Positions 24,535-33,547 are shown, counted from the first letter of the stretch. The stretch is 64,000 nt of DNA from Palsa-1233 sp031367105 (GCA_031367105.1 JANLPG010000129.1:1-64000), one strand, 5' to 3'. Notes: generated from the letters alone by a model not told the origin. Program-made: numbers and translations.

Positions 24535-25985
24535 ACTCCGCCGATGAGGAGATGCGCCGCTCCTCACTCTGGAACGAGGACCTGAGCCCCACCACGCCCG
24601 AGCGACGTACCTGGTCGACCTGGAACATCGCTGCACTCTGGATCGGGATGAGTGTCGTCATCACCACCTACACGCTCGCCTCCGGCTTGATGCAGCAGGG
24701 GATGAACTGGTGGCAGGCGATGCTGACGATTCTCCTCGGCAACGTCATCGTACTGATCCCGATGATTCTCAACGCTCACGCCGGCACCCGCTACGGCATC
24801 TCCTTCCCGGTCCTCTGCCGCGCGTCCTTCGGCGTGCGTGGCGCCAACGTGGCGGCCCTCCTCCGCGCCGCCGTGGCGTGCGGCTGGTTCGGGATTCAGA
24901 CCTGGATCGGCGCCCTGGCGCTCAACCTCCTGCTCGGTGCCGCCTTTCCTTCGTGGACCGGGTTGGCGCACGGAATCTGGTTCTCCTTTGCGGCGTTCTG
25001 GTTGATCCAGGTCGCGATCATCATCACCGGCACGGAAGGGATCAAGCAGTTGGAGAGCTGGGCTGCGCCACTACTCCTCGCCGGTGGTCTCCTCCTGCTC
25101 TGGTGGGGGGTGAGCCACGGTGGCGGGTTGAGCAACGTGCTGACCCAGTCGCAGAAACTGCAGGGCGGTCACACCGCGTTCTGGGTCATCTTCCCGGCCG
25201 CGCTGACCGCCAATGTCGGCTACTGGGCGACACTTTCGCTCAACATTCCCGACTTCACCCGGTACGCGAAGAATCAGCGCTCGCAGGTGCTCGGCCAGGC
25301 ACTCGGCCTCCCTACTACGATGACCCTCTTCGCCTTCATCGGTGTGGCGGTGACGAGCGCTACGATCGTGATTTTCGGCGAGCCGATCTGGGATCCCGTC
25401 GTCCTGGTGAGCCGGATCGGCGGTACCGGAGTGATCGTCTTCGCCGCGCTCGTGGTGCTCGCCGCGCAGCTCACCACCAATATGGCAGCCAATGTCGTCT
25501 CACCATCCAACGACTTCTCCAATCTCTCGCCGCGAAGGATTTCGTATGTCACCGGCGGCCTGATTACCGCGGTGATCGGCGTGCTGATGATGCCGTGGCG
25601 CCTCTACTCCGACGCCGCGGCATACATCTTCACCTGGCTGCTGGGCTATTCGTCGCTGATGGGCGCCCTCGGCGGGATCCTGATTGCCGACTACTGGATC
25701 ATCCGCCGTCAGCAGCTGAATGTGTCGGCACTCTTTCAGCTCGACGGCGAATACAGCTACCGGCGTGGCGTGAACCCCTGTGCCATCATCGCGCTCGTGG
25801 TGGCCGTGCTGCCGGTGATTCCCGGCTTTGTGCGGGCGGTGGGCACTCCCGGAGGGATGGTCGCCAACCCCGGCTTCTTCGATCATCTGTATCAGTACGC
25901 CTGGTTCGTCACTTTTGCGCTGAGCTTCCTGATCTACCTCAAGCTGATGTGGCCCTATCGGCCCAGTCCTTCCGTGGAGAGTTGA
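24531..25985 (+). CDS. NCS1-family nucleobase:cation symporter
   Basis: A 484-residue inner-membrane transporter with 12 predicted helices in the LeuT-like 5+5 arrangement. NCS1 marks include NEDLSPTTPERRTW at the N-terminus, GMNWWQAM, the SFGVRGANV loop, and GWFGIQTWIG, whose Trp and Gln correspond to substrate-stacking positions in Mhp1-type carriers; NIPDFTRYA follows later. Given its operon it most likely imports uracil, thymine or a hydantoin-like compound with Na+ or H+. GTG at 24531 overlaps the hydA stop. The gene ends one base before the ureidopropionase start. Confidence 0.92.
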   Translation: MNSADEEMRRSSLWNEDLSPTTPERRTWSTWNIAALWIGMSVVITTYTLASGLMQQGMNWWQAMLTILLGNVIVLIPMILNAHAGTRYGISFPVLCRASFGVRGANVAALLRAAVACGWFGIQTWIGALALNLLLGAAFPSWTGLAHGIWFSFAAFWLIQVAIIITGTEGIKQLESWAAPLLLAGGLLLLWWGVSHGGGLSNVLTQSQKLQGGHTAFWVIFPAALTANVGYWATLSLNIPDFTRYAKNQRSQVLGQALGLPTTMTLFAFIGVAVTSATIVIFGEPIWDPVVLVSRIGGTGVIVFAALVVLAAQLTTNMAANVVSPSNDFSNLSPRRISYVTGGLITAVIGVLMMPWRLYSDAAAYIFTWLLGYSSLMGALGGILIADYWIIRRQQLNVSALFQLDGEYSYRRGVNPCAIIALVVAVLPVIPGFVRAVGTPGGMVANPGFFDHLYQYAWFVTFALSFLIYLKLMWPYRPSPSVES

Positions 25986-25986
25986 A

Positions 25987-26856
25987 ATGGCCCGAACCGT
26001 CAAGTGCGGCCTGATCCAGGCATCGCACGCCTGCGGCACCGAGGAGAAACTGGAGATCATCCGCGATGCCAATATCAACAAGCACCTCGAGCTGATCGAG
26101 CAGGCCGGTCGGGAGGGGGTCCAGATCCTCTGTATGCAGGAAATCTTCACTGGGCCGTATTTCTGCGCCGAGCAGACCACGCGCTGGTACGATACCACGG
26201 AGGCAATTCCCGACGGTCACACCACGCGGCTGATGCAGGAAGTCGCCCGCCGACTCCAGATGGTGATCATCGTCCCGATCTATGAACAGGATGGTTCGGG
26301 GATCTACTACAACACCGCGGCGGTCATCGATGCCGATGGCAGCTATCTCGGCAAGTACCGCAAGAACCACATTCCGCACTGTGGCCCGGGCTTCTGGGAG
26401 AAGTTCTACTTCAAGCCCGGCAACCTCGGCTACCCGGTGTTCAAGACCCAGTACGCCGACATCGGTGTCTACATCTGCTACGACCGCCACTTCCCGGAAG
26501 GCGCTCGCCAGCTGGGACTCAACGGCGCCGAGATCGTCTTCAACCCCTCGGCCACCGTGGCCGGCTTGTCGGAATATCTCTGGAAGCTGGAGCAGCCGGC
26601 GCACGCGGTGGCCAACGCCTATTACATCGGGGCGATCAACCGAGTGGGATTCGAGGAGCCGTGGCGGATCGGTGAGTTCTACGGGCAGAGCTACTTCTGC
26701 GATCCGCGCGGGCAGATGGTGGCCGAGGGGAGTCGCGATCGGGACCAGCTGATCACTGCCGAGCTGGATCTCGACCGGATCCGGGAGGTCAGGAACATCT
26801 GGCAGTTCTACCGCGACCGGCGGCCGGAGACGTACGGGGGGCTCACGGCGCTGTGA
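25987..26856 (+). CDS. Beta-ureidopropionase (N-carbamoyl-beta-alanine amidohydrolase)
   Basis: A 289-residue nitrilase-superfamily enzyme that cleaves N-carbamoyl-beta-alanine to beta-alanine, CO2 and NH3. The Glu-Lys-Cys triad is visible in CMQEIF, KYRKNHIP and YICYDRHFPE. TANPDGHT-like surrounding segments fit the branch that includes N-carbamoylputrescine amidases too, but the operon position decides for ureidopropionase. Only one base separates it from the transporter stop, making it the last gene of the six-gene unit. ATG at 25987 is the natural start. Confidence 0.92.
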   Translation: MARTVKCGLIQASHACGTEEKLEIIRDANINKHLELIEQAGREGVQILCMQEIFTGPYFCAEQTTRWYDTTEAIPDGHTTRLMQEVARRLQMVIIVPIYEQDGSGIYYNTAAVIDADGSYLGKYRKNHIPHCGPGFWEKFYFKPGNLGYPVFKTQYADIGVYICYDRHFPEGARQLGLNGAEIVFNPSATVAGLSEYLWKLEQPAHAVANAYYIGAINRVGFEEPWRIGEFYGQSYFCDPRGQMVAEGSRDRDQLITAELDLDRIREVRNIWQFYRDRRPETYGGLTAL

Positions 26857-26931
26857 GATCTTCCCGGAATCGTGTAATCGGGCACGGTCCGTGCATTTGA
26901 CTGTGGCATCCACCCCGTTCCCGGAGGCACC

Positions 26932-27612
26932 GTGCGCTTGCGCGTCGAGGTCCTGATCGCCCTGCTTGCCGTTCCCACCGTCCTAACGGCGCAGCGCGCC
27001 GGAAAGCACGGGTCTGATGTGTCGATCGGCGTTCGCGCCAGCACCCTCGGCTTCGGGGTCGAGGTCTCGAAGCTGGTCACCTCGCATCTCGGCTTGCGCG
27101 TCGGCACCAACACCTACTCGCTCAACAAAAGCGTCGACCAGAGCGACGTCACCTTCGACGCCAAGCTCAAGATGAAGGCTCGCACGGCGCTCGTCGATCT
27201 CTATCCCGCGAGCCGCGGTTCGTTCCACCTCACCGGCGGCCTGATTACCAACCCGGTCGAGATCACCGCCGTGGGACAGCCCAAGGCGACCGGCACCTTC
27301 ACCATCAATAATCGTGAATACACCACGGCGCAGGTCGGCACCCTCACGGGTACCGGGAAGTGGCCGAAGACGTCGCCCTATGCCGGCATCGGCTTCGGCA
27401 CTCCAGCGAATTCGCACGCCGCCCTCAAGTTTGTCTTCGACCTCGGCGCCGCGCTGAGCAAGTCCACCATCGCACTCACCGCAACCGGTGCGGCCAACAA
27501 CGCGCAGCTGCAGTCGGACCTGAATGCCCAGGTTGCCAAGACTCAGAAGGATGTCGACAAGTACGCCAAGGTGTACCCGATCCTCTCCTTCGGCCTGACA
27601 TTCCGCTTCTGA
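26932..27612 (+). CDS. Small outer-membrane beta-barrel-like protein
   Basis: A 226-residue secreted protein. GTG start, signal peptide of about 20 residues ending LTAQ, then alternating hydrophobic/polar strands and a terminal aromatic motif SFGLTFRF, as in outer-membrane barrels inserted by BamA. No enzymatic motif. A region rich in Ala/Asn/Gln near 180-205 may be an extracellular or periplasmic helix. It stands alone behind the pyrimidine operon and abuts, tail to tail, the cupredoxin gene. Confidence 0.72.
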   Translation: MRLRVEVLIALLAVPTVLTAQRAGKHGSDVSIGVRASTLGFGVEVSKLVTSHLGLRVGTNTYSLNKSVDQSDVTFDAKLKMKARTALVDLYPASRGSFHLTGGLITNPVEITAVGQPKATGTFTINNREYTTAQVGTLTGTGKWPKTSPYAGIGFGTPANSHAALKFVFDLGAALSKSTIALTATGAANNAQLQSDLNAQVAKTQKDVDKYAKVYPILSFGLTFRF

Positions 27613-28056
27613 TCAGTCGGCCGCCTCGACCTTGACGTGCCCCCGCATTCCCAAGGGGGCGTGCGGATCGCACTGGAAGTAGTAGCTCTTCCCCGGCGCG
27701 AAGCTCACCGGCACATCGAAGGTCTGCCCCGGCAACTGGAGCAGGTCGCTCGCGGGCGGGAGATTCGGCATGCCGGGGTTGCTGTCGGGAAGAAAATGGA
27801 CGTTGTGGACACCGACCCCGAGCGTAAAGCGCAGCACGTCACCTGGATGCGCTTCGACCAGCTTCGGCTTGAAGTAGCTGCCGGTTTCGTCGGTGATCAT
27901 CTCGATGGTGATGACCTTTCCGGTGGCAGCCGCCGCCGGTTCCGGCGCACCCGGAGTGGTCCCCGGCGCCGACGCGTCCTTGCCCCCACCGCAGGCGAGG
28001 GAAAAAATCACGGCCGTCAATGGAACAACAGACCGAAAAGGCAATTGGATCGACAT
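27613..28056 (-). CDS. Cupredoxin (plastocyanin-like) lipoprotein ending the nos operon
   Basis: A 147-residue lipoprotein: signal peptide with lipobox SLAC, Gly/Ala/Pro linker, then a blue-copper beta-sandwich of about 95 residues. Type 1 Cu ligands are visible as His in GVHNVHF, and Cys, His and Met in FQCDPHAPLGM. It should carry electrons, or copper, at the membrane surface. ATG at 28056 is preceded by AGGGAG at correct spacing; a longer frame to 28080 is less likely. It lies 23 bases after nosY as the last gene of the nos operon, where nosL is often found. It is a good candidate electron donor to NosZ or a copper-delivery protein. Confidence 0.85.
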   Translation of the reverse strand: MSIQLPFRSVVPLTAVIFSLACGGGKDASAPGTTPGAPEPAAAATGKVITIEMITDETGSYFKPKLVEAHPGDVLRFTLGVGVHNVHFLPDSNPGMPNLPPASDLLQLPGQTFDVPVSFAPGKSYYFQCDPHAPLGMRGHVKVEAAD

Positions 28057-28079
28057 CACGACTCCCTTGATGAATGACA

Positions 28080-28871
28080 CTAGAAACTCTTCCGTTGAAA
28101 CGCGCGTGCCGCAATTCCGAGCGGCAGCACCAGCCAGAGGGAGAGCGTTGCAACCAGCACCGCGCGGCCTGCTCCGGTCCCGAGTGCGTGTTGCAGGACG
28201 GCCCCGGTGTAACCGAGCAACGCGGAGGCATCGGTCCCGAGCAGCAGCAGGACGCGGGCGAGGTCGAGCGGGTTAAGCGCCAGCATCACCAGCATTGCTC
28301 CTTCCAGTGGCCGCTGCCCGAACAACATCGCGATCAGCAGGATCACACCATCCCAGACGACGGCCGCAACCAGCCAGGCACCGAGTGCGATTCCCAGCGC
28401 CCGGACCCGATCATCGACCCTGAGCGCCACCAGGAAGGCGAGCGCGGTGCTGATGAAGGTCAGGATGATCGCGGCGCCCAGCACCGGGACCAGCCGGGCG
28501 CCCAGCGCACCGAAGACCATCCCGTGCCACACGAACGGAGCGATCAGGCCGAGCGAGATAGCGACCGCGAGCGGCAGTGCGTTGCCGAGATAGAGACCGA
28601 GAAAGAGCCGGCGACGCGAGACGGGCTGCGCGAGCAGCAATTCCGTGAGGTCCCGCGCGTGATGCACTTGCACCGTACCGGCGACGAGCCCCACCAGTGG
28701 TGTCGCGATCAGCACGATATCGATCAGCGACACCACGGTCGTAGCACCGCCGCCGCCGAAGCGAAGCAGCAGCTCACCCGCGACGGCAAGGGTGACCGCG
28801 ATTCCGACCAGCCAGCGACCGCGGATTGCTTCGCGGACCGCCAGACGAAGGAGTGGCAGCAGGGTATTCAC
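28080..28871 (-). CDS. nosY: NosY-type ABC transporter permease
   Basis: A 263-residue inner-membrane protein with six predicted helices and the ABC-2 type layout. LAQPVSRRRLFLGLYLG is the conserved cytosolic loop that contacts the ATPase. With NosF and NosD it forms the complex needed to mature the CuZ site of N2O reductase. GTG at 28871 overlaps the nosF stop (GTGA); the upstream extension is shadow sequence. Position and size match NosY. Confidence 0.9.
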   Translation of the reverse strand: MNTLLPLLRLAVREAIRGRWLVGIAVTLAVAGELLLRFGGGGATTVVSLIDIVLIATPLVGLVAGTVQVHHARDLTELLLAQPVSRRRLFLGLYLGNALPLAVAISLGLIAPFVWHGMVFGALGARLVPVLGAAIILTFISTALAFLVALRVDDRVRALGIALGAWLVAAVVWDGVILLIAMLFGQRPLEGAMLVMLALNPLDLARVLLLLGTDASALLGYTGAVLQHALGTGAGRAVLVATLSLWLVLPLGIAARAFQRKSF

Positions 28872-29590
28872 GCGACCGCCAGGATGGCCCGGCCCGACAG
28901 CAGGCACGCGATCGCGCGCTCGAGCGTCGGTTGACCGGTGGTGACTTTCAGCTCGTGGACGCCACCCTGCCAGCGCGCGACCCCCTCCGTGAGGAAGAGG
29001 ACGTCATCTGCCAACTCCTCCAGCTCCGGGAGGACGTGCGACGTGATCAGCACGGTTGCGCCAGCAGCACGATCGGCGAGGATTCGATCCTTGAGGACGC
29101 GCGCGGCCACCGGGTCGAGCCCCGCAGTCGGCTCATCCAGTACCAGCAGTTCCGGCCGGAATGCAAACGCCAGCACGGCATTGACCTTCTGCCGCGTCCC
29201 GCCTGACAGCACCCCAAGCGGACGATCGAACGCCTCCCCGAGGTCGAACGCCTCCGCGAGCGAGAGCTCCGGCACGATCGCTCCCCCACGCAATGCGACC
29301 AGCGTGTGCAACAATTCCCGCCCGGAGAGGTGCGCCGGAAAGCGGGCGATCTGCGGCATATAGCCGATGGTCGCACGGTACTTGGGGCTGCCATCCAGGA
29401 AATGGCTTCCCAGGGCAATCGTGCCGGCCTCGGGGGTCGCCAGCCCGAGCAACAGCTTCAGCAAGGTGGTCTTCCCGGCGCCGTTCGGGCCCACCAGACC
29501 GGTGACTCGCCCCGTGGCGATCTCGGCCGTGAGACCCTGCAGGACGGTGCGACGGCCGAAACGCTTGGAGACACTCCGAAACCGGATCAT
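28868..29590 (-). CDS. nosF: NosF ABC transporter ATPase
   Basis: A 240-residue ATP-binding subunit. Walker A GPNGAGKT, Q-loop in YMPQIAR, signature LSGGTRQK, Walker B LLVLDEP and the switch His in ITSH are all present. It powers the NosDFY complex that supplies sulfur or otherwise supports CuZ assembly in the periplasm. ATG at 29590 shares one base with the nosD stop (TGATG); a GTG one codon earlier is possible. All motifs are intact, so it should be an active ATPase. Confidence 0.93.
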   Translation of the reverse strand: MIRFRSVSKRFGRRTVLQGLTAEIATGRVTGLVGPNGAGKTTLLKLLLGLATPEAGTIALGSHFLDGSPKYRATIGYMPQIARFPAHLSGRELLHTLVALRGGAIVPELSLAEAFDLGEAFDRPLGVLSGGTRQKVNAVLAFAFRPELLVLDEPTAGLDPVAARVLKDRILADRAAGATVLITSHVLPELEELADDVLFLTEGVARWQGGVHELKVTTGQPTLERAIACLLSGRAILAVA

Positions 29591-30810
29591 CACTCCCCCC
29601 CAGTTGGTGCGCGCATCAGTGGTCGCGCATCCACGACATTCGGTGGCGTCAGCACCGGTAGCACCCGTTCGGCAGCATCCAGCAAGCGGACGAAGAGCGA
29701 GCGCTGCAGCAACAACGCCGGCTGGGCGTGCTCCACCAGCAGGGCGAAGAGCCGCACCGGATGGTGTGGCACATCACCGCGACCGTCGTGGTTGAGATCC
29801 CAGCCGCGGTAGGACTCCCACCAGTTCCCGGTGAAGGTGGCGGACGTCCCACGGCCATTCACGGCCACATCAAAGGAGTTGCGGCGGAAGGCGTTGCTGC
29901 TGAACTCGGCTCCCGAGGTGCTGCCGAACAGCCGCAGTGCCCAGCCGTTTTCTTCGAACCGGTTGCCGGTGGCGACCAGGCGATCGGCGCCATCGGCGAG
30001 CAATCCGGTGGTGTTCCGTCGGAAGAGGTTGCCCGTGAGATGCGCATCTTCGATCTCCTTGAGCAGTAGTCCGTAGGAGGTCGGTCCGCCGTTGTCGGCG
30101 AAGGTATTGCCTGACATCGTCACGACTTTGGTGTACATCACCGCCACCCCGCCACCGTTCGCCGCGAACGTGTTGCCCACATAGCGGGAGGAGTCCGAGT
30201 ACATGAAGTGCATTCCGTAGCGGAAATTGTGCTCGCTGCGGTTGTTTCGTACCTCGGCGTCACGATTGAACTCGAGATAGATCCCGTCGCGATGTCCGCT
30301 GATCACATTGTCGTGAATCCTGGCGCTGCGTGACGACCACGAATGGACTCCGTTGCCGATCGCAGCCTCGCTCTTCCCCGCCACGCCACTGATCCGGTTG
30401 AAGCCCACCTCGCAGCCGTCGGTCGCGGCGAGATAAATCGCGAAGAAGGTGTTGTCGAACTGATTCCGCAGCAGGTGACAGCGATGGGCGTCCTCCACCC
30501 GCAGCGCGGCGCGATCTTCCCGGAACGACCCGCCGGTCGCGGTGAAGCGGAGCCCCTGCACCGTGACGTCATCGGCGCGCACCACCATCAGGGCGTGGGC
30601 CATTTCGCCGTCGAGCAGCGCGCCGGGCTCGCCGATAATGGTCAAGGGCCGATCCACCACGATCATCGGCTCGCGGTAATGCCCCGCCTTCACCACCACG
30701 ACGCCCCCGCTCGGCGACGCCGCCACGGCGGCAGCCACCGTCTGAAACGGCCCGGTGGGGGAGACCACGAGTGGCAACTGCAATGCGGCCAGCAGCGCGA
30801 GGATATTCAC
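29590..30810 (-). CDS. nosD: NosD periplasmic copper-site maturation protein
   Basis: A 406-residue periplasmic protein with a signal peptide (about 1-18) and a right-handed parallel beta-helix of CASH repeats: recurring GN(T/R)F, NNxF and SGNTF turns through residues 90-330. NosD binds NosFY and hands the product to NosZ for CuZ formation. GTG at 30810 overlaps the preceding gene's stop. Family features YGMHFMYSDSS and GVAVMYTK are clear. The C-terminal 70 residues include FALLVEHAQPALLLQRSLF, a helix usual for NosD. Confidence 0.92.
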   Translation of the reverse strand: MNILALLAALQLPLVVSPTGPFQTVAAAVAASPSGGVVVVKAGHYREPMIVVDRPLTIIGEPGALLDGEMAHALMVVRADDVTVQGLRFTATGGSFREDRAALRVEDAHRCHLLRNQFDNTFFAIYLAATDGCEVGFNRISGVAGKSEAAIGNGVHSWSSRSARIHDNVISGHRDGIYLEFNRDAEVRNNRSEHNFRYGMHFMYSDSSRYVGNTFAANGGGVAVMYTKVVTMSGNTFADNGGPTSYGLLLKEIEDAHLTGNLFRRNTTGLLADGADRLVATGNRFEENGWALRLFGSTSGAEFSSNAFRRNSFDVAVNGRGTSATFTGNWWESYRGWDLNHDGRGDVPHHPVRLFALLVEHAQPALLLQRSLFVRLLDAAERVLPVLTPPNVVDARPLMRAPTGGE

Positions 30811-31391
30811 GACGCCGCTCGACGAGGGCGGCTAGTCCACCAGATCAGTGCGGCACCGGTGAACGCCACGCCGAGGGCGAGTGCCGCACCACTGGGCCAG
30901 GATGATGCCGTGAAGTTGAGCAGCTGCTTGCTCCCGATCAGCGGTGGCTGATAGCTCATCCCCGGAATCACGATGATGGCACTTTCCATATCGAGGTGAT
31001 GCCCGTAGTTGTATTCCCAGCGCCAGAAGTCCCAGAGTCCTGCGAGGGCGAGGGCTGCAAACGCCACCAGCCACCCCATCAGCAGCCGGCGTGAGTTGCG
31101 CACCGCTGCCACCACCCCCGTGAGGACGAGGAGCGCCAGAATCCACGGCATCCAGCGCAACTCGGGGATGGCATCGGCGTGAATCGGCATCATCCCGATG
31201 TAATGGTTGAGTCCATTGATATTGTCGAGATCGTTCGGCTTGATCCCTTTCACGGTATAGGCAAAGATCCGCATCCCCAGTCCCTCGGGATATTGCGGCG
31301 CCAGCAGGCGCACCTCCCAGAGTGGCCAGAGTGCTGCGGCAGCAGGGAGCACCGCCGCGAGGGCCAGGAGGAGACGCGCCCGCCGGGTCAT
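30807..31391 (-). CDS. Multi-pass membrane protein between nosZ and nosD
   Basis: A 194-residue inner-membrane protein with about four to five helices (roughly 7-25, 80-100, 105-125, 170-190). A periplasmic loop contains NGLNHYIGMMPIHADAIPE, and another reads FWRWEYNYGHHLD. Met/His-rich loops of this kind could bind copper. It occupies the place of nosB or a comparable membrane gene of clade II nos clusters, but I cannot assign it to NosB with certainty. It lies 2 bases after the nosZ stop and overlaps nosD (GTGA), so it is made together with both. Confidence 0.7.
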   Translation of the reverse strand: MTRRARLLLALAAVLPAAAALWPLWEVRLLAPQYPEGLGMRIFAYTVKGIKPNDLDNINGLNHYIGMMPIHADAIPELRWMPWILALLVLTGVVAAVRNSRRLLMGWLVAFAALALAGLWDFWRWEYNYGHHLDMESAIIVIPGMSYQPPLIGSKQLLNFTASSWPSGAALALGVAFTGAALIWWTSRPRRAAS

Positions 31392-31393
31392 CT

Positions 31394-33418
31394 TCAGCGC
31401 CCGCCCGCGGCGCCGTGCTGGTGCTCAGCAACCTGGGGCACCGCCTTCAATCGGCTGATCTGGGTCGCAGCCTTGGCCGACGTATTGGCCTTCAGCGGCA
31501 CGTTGGCCCCCGCGGCGCTCACCCGGATGTACCCCTGCATCTCCTGGTGCAGCGCCGAGCAGAAGTCGGTGCAGTAGAACGGATAGACGCCAGGCGACCT
31601 GGGGATCCACAGCATCGAGCGCGTCTCGCCGGGCTGGAGGATCAATTCGGCGGTGTTCATTCCCAGCACTGCGAAGCCGTGCAGGATGTCCCAGTCCTGC
31701 TCGATGTTGGTGACGTGGAAGTAGACGCTGTCGCCGACCTCGACTCCTTCGAGGTTGTCGGGTGCGAAATGGCTGCGAATCGCGATCATCTTGATGTGGA
31801 CCGCCTTCCCCGCTCGCGTGATGTTCCCCTCGGACTCGGCGCGCGTCACCCACGGCGAGCTGTTCTTGGCAAGCGAGAAGAACTTCACCTGCTTGTCCTT
31901 GAGTACGCTGGCCGGCAGTGCCTGGGCGTAGTGCGGCTCGCCCTGCGTCGGGAAGTCGAGCAACAGCTTCATCTTGTCGCCGCTGATGTCGTAGAGCTGC
32001 GCCGACTGCGCCAGCTCGCCGCCAGTCGGGAGGTAGCGATCCTTGGTGATCTTGTTCAACGCCAGGAGATACTTGCCCCACGGCTTCTTCGAGTCGCCAC
32101 CAGGAATCATCAGGTGGCCCGGTGAGTAGTAGGTCGGCGCCCGATCGAGCACTTCCCACGTCCCCAGCTTCCACTTCACCACTTCCGATGAAATGAACAT
32201 CGTGGTGTATGCGTTGCCCTTCCCGTCGAACTCGGTATGCAGCGGGCCGAGCCCCGGCTTCTGGACTTCGCCGGCGATGGTCGCCTCGTACTTGAGCACC
32301 GGAATCCCGCCGATGTCTCCGTCGAAGGCCTTGGCCGCAATCGCTGCCTTGATCTTGGTGGCAGAGTGCACCGGGATCACGGTGGCGAGCTTGCCGCCGC
32401 CCACGATGTACTCACCGGTCGGGTCGATATCGACGCCGTGCGGCGACTTCGGTGTGGGCAGCAAGTAGACGACGCCGGGGCAGGCTGCGGGATCCAGCAT
32501 CTGGACCGAGGTCCGGAATTCGACTTTCGCCTGGCGTGTGTCCGGATCCATATAGTTGTGGGCATACCGCGACGGGAAGGCCTTTGCCTTGCCCTCTTTC
32601 ACGCACTGTTCGGCCAGCTTCCAGTTGACCGCAGCGATGTAATCCTTGTCGTTCTTCGACGCGTTCAGCTCGAGCTTGGTATATGCCTGCTCGGTGTTGT
32701 AGGTCGTGAAGAAGAACCACCCCTCCGACGGTCCCTTGCCGGCGTGGCCGAGGTCGTAGTTGTAGCCCGGCATCAGCAACTGGAAAGCAATGTCCATCTT
32801 GCCGGGAACATCCGCCTTGATGAATGAGAGCGTCCCCTTGAAGTTGGTCTTGAAGCTCTCAATCGGCACATCGGCGTTCGGGATCGGCACCGAGAACCGG
32901 GTGGCCGAGACGATGTATTCCGAGTTCCCGGTCGTGAACGGCGAAGCGTGGCCACCGGCCGCGTTCGGAATCTGGAGGATTTCGTCGGTCTCGAAGCGCG
33001 TCAGGTCGATCCGGGCGACGCGTGGGGTGTTGTTGCCGTTGATGAAGAGCCAGCGCCCGTCGGGAACGCCATCGGTCTGTGACAGTTCCGTGTGGTGGGT
33101 GTCATCCCAGGGTACCGTGCCGAAGGTGGTCTCGAGCATCGGCTTGGTCTCTTCGTTGTAGCCATAACCGTTCTCGGGAAACTGCGAGAAGACCGGAATC
33201 GTCTTCAGCTGCCGACCCGATGGCAGGGCATACACCGTCACCTGCCCGCTGAATCCACCGGAGAGGAAGGCGTAGAACTCGTCGTATTGCCCTGGCGCGA
33301 CATACACGGCCTTGGCGGCGTCACCGTTCACCAGATCCTGCGGTGCGGGCGCCTTGCACCCGACCGTCACGACCAGTGCGGTGAGAAGAATGGACCAACG
33401 AATGCGGGAACACGGCAT
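31394..33418 (-). CDS. nosZ: Nitrous-oxide reductase, Sec/lipoprotein clade II type
   Basis: A 674-residue enzyme reducing N2O to N2 in the periplasm. The N-terminal seven-bladed propeller holds the CuZ histidines, visible in DDTHHTEL, SPHGVDIDP, GPLHTEFDG, SPGHLMIPG and GEPHYAQA. The C-terminal cupredoxin domain holds CuA: HGFAV and CTDFCSALHQEM. The signal peptide lacks a twin-arginine motif and ends in a lipobox-like TVGC, so export is through Sec with possible lipid anchoring, as in clade II enzymes. ATG at 33418 is chosen; the frame could extend 15 codons upstream. First gene of the nos operon, with a TGTGA palindrome about 100 bases upstream. Confidence 0.96.
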   Translation of the reverse strand: MPCSRIRWSILLTALVVTVGCKAPAPQDLVNGDAAKAVYVAPGQYDEFYAFLSGGFSGQVTVYALPSGRQLKTIPVFSQFPENGYGYNEETKPMLETTFGTVPWDDTHHTELSQTDGVPDGRWLFINGNNTPRVARIDLTRFETDEILQIPNAAGGHASPFTTGNSEYIVSATRFSVPIPNADVPIESFKTNFKGTLSFIKADVPGKMDIAFQLLMPGYNYDLGHAGKGPSEGWFFFTTYNTEQAYTKLELNASKNDKDYIAAVNWKLAEQCVKEGKAKAFPSRYAHNYMDPDTRQAKVEFRTSVQMLDPAACPGVVYLLPTPKSPHGVDIDPTGEYIVGGGKLATVIPVHSATKIKAAIAAKAFDGDIGGIPVLKYEATIAGEVQKPGLGPLHTEFDGKGNAYTTMFISSEVVKWKLGTWEVLDRAPTYYSPGHLMIPGGDSKKPWGKYLLALNKITKDRYLPTGGELAQSAQLYDISGDKMKLLLDFPTQGEPHYAQALPASVLKDKQVKFFSLAKNSSPWVTRAESEGNITRAGKAVHIKMIAIRSHFAPDNLEGVEVGDSVYFHVTNIEQDWDILHGFAVLGMNTAELILQPGETRSMLWIPRSPGVYPFYCTDFCSALHQEMQGYIRVSAAGANVPLKANTSAKAATQISRLKAVPQVAEHQHGAAGGR

Positions 33419-33515
33419 ACCAGCCTCGTGTGAAGGGCCCCACTGGGGCCGGTCGGGTGTCACACCGCCGTTGCGGGGACACGACAGCAGTTTCGGGTCA
33501 GGAGCGTCGCGGCGC

Positions 33516-33531
33516 TGTGATGCTTGTCACA
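33516..33531. promoter_or_regulatory. Crp/Fnr-type operator upstream of nosZ
   Basis: TGTGA TGCTTG TCACA, a palindrome with two perfect 5-base half-sites, about 100 bases before the nosZ start. A closely related site lies in front of the Crp/Fnr gene (34353). A regulator bound here could activate nosZ from an upstream or class II position. Confidence 0.75.
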
Positions 33532-33547
33532 CCGGCGGCCCATCGCA

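Noticed and set aside
27641..27662. GCCCCC/GGGGGC hairpin near the convergent ends of the barrel and cupredoxin genes
   Set aside because: It is wholly within the cupredoxin coding region and lacks a T-run in either direction.
33436..33450. GGCCCCA-C-TGGGGCC palindrome between the nosZ operator and start
   Set aside because: Could be a leader hairpin or operator, but there is no T-run and no second copy, so it is not listed as a feature.
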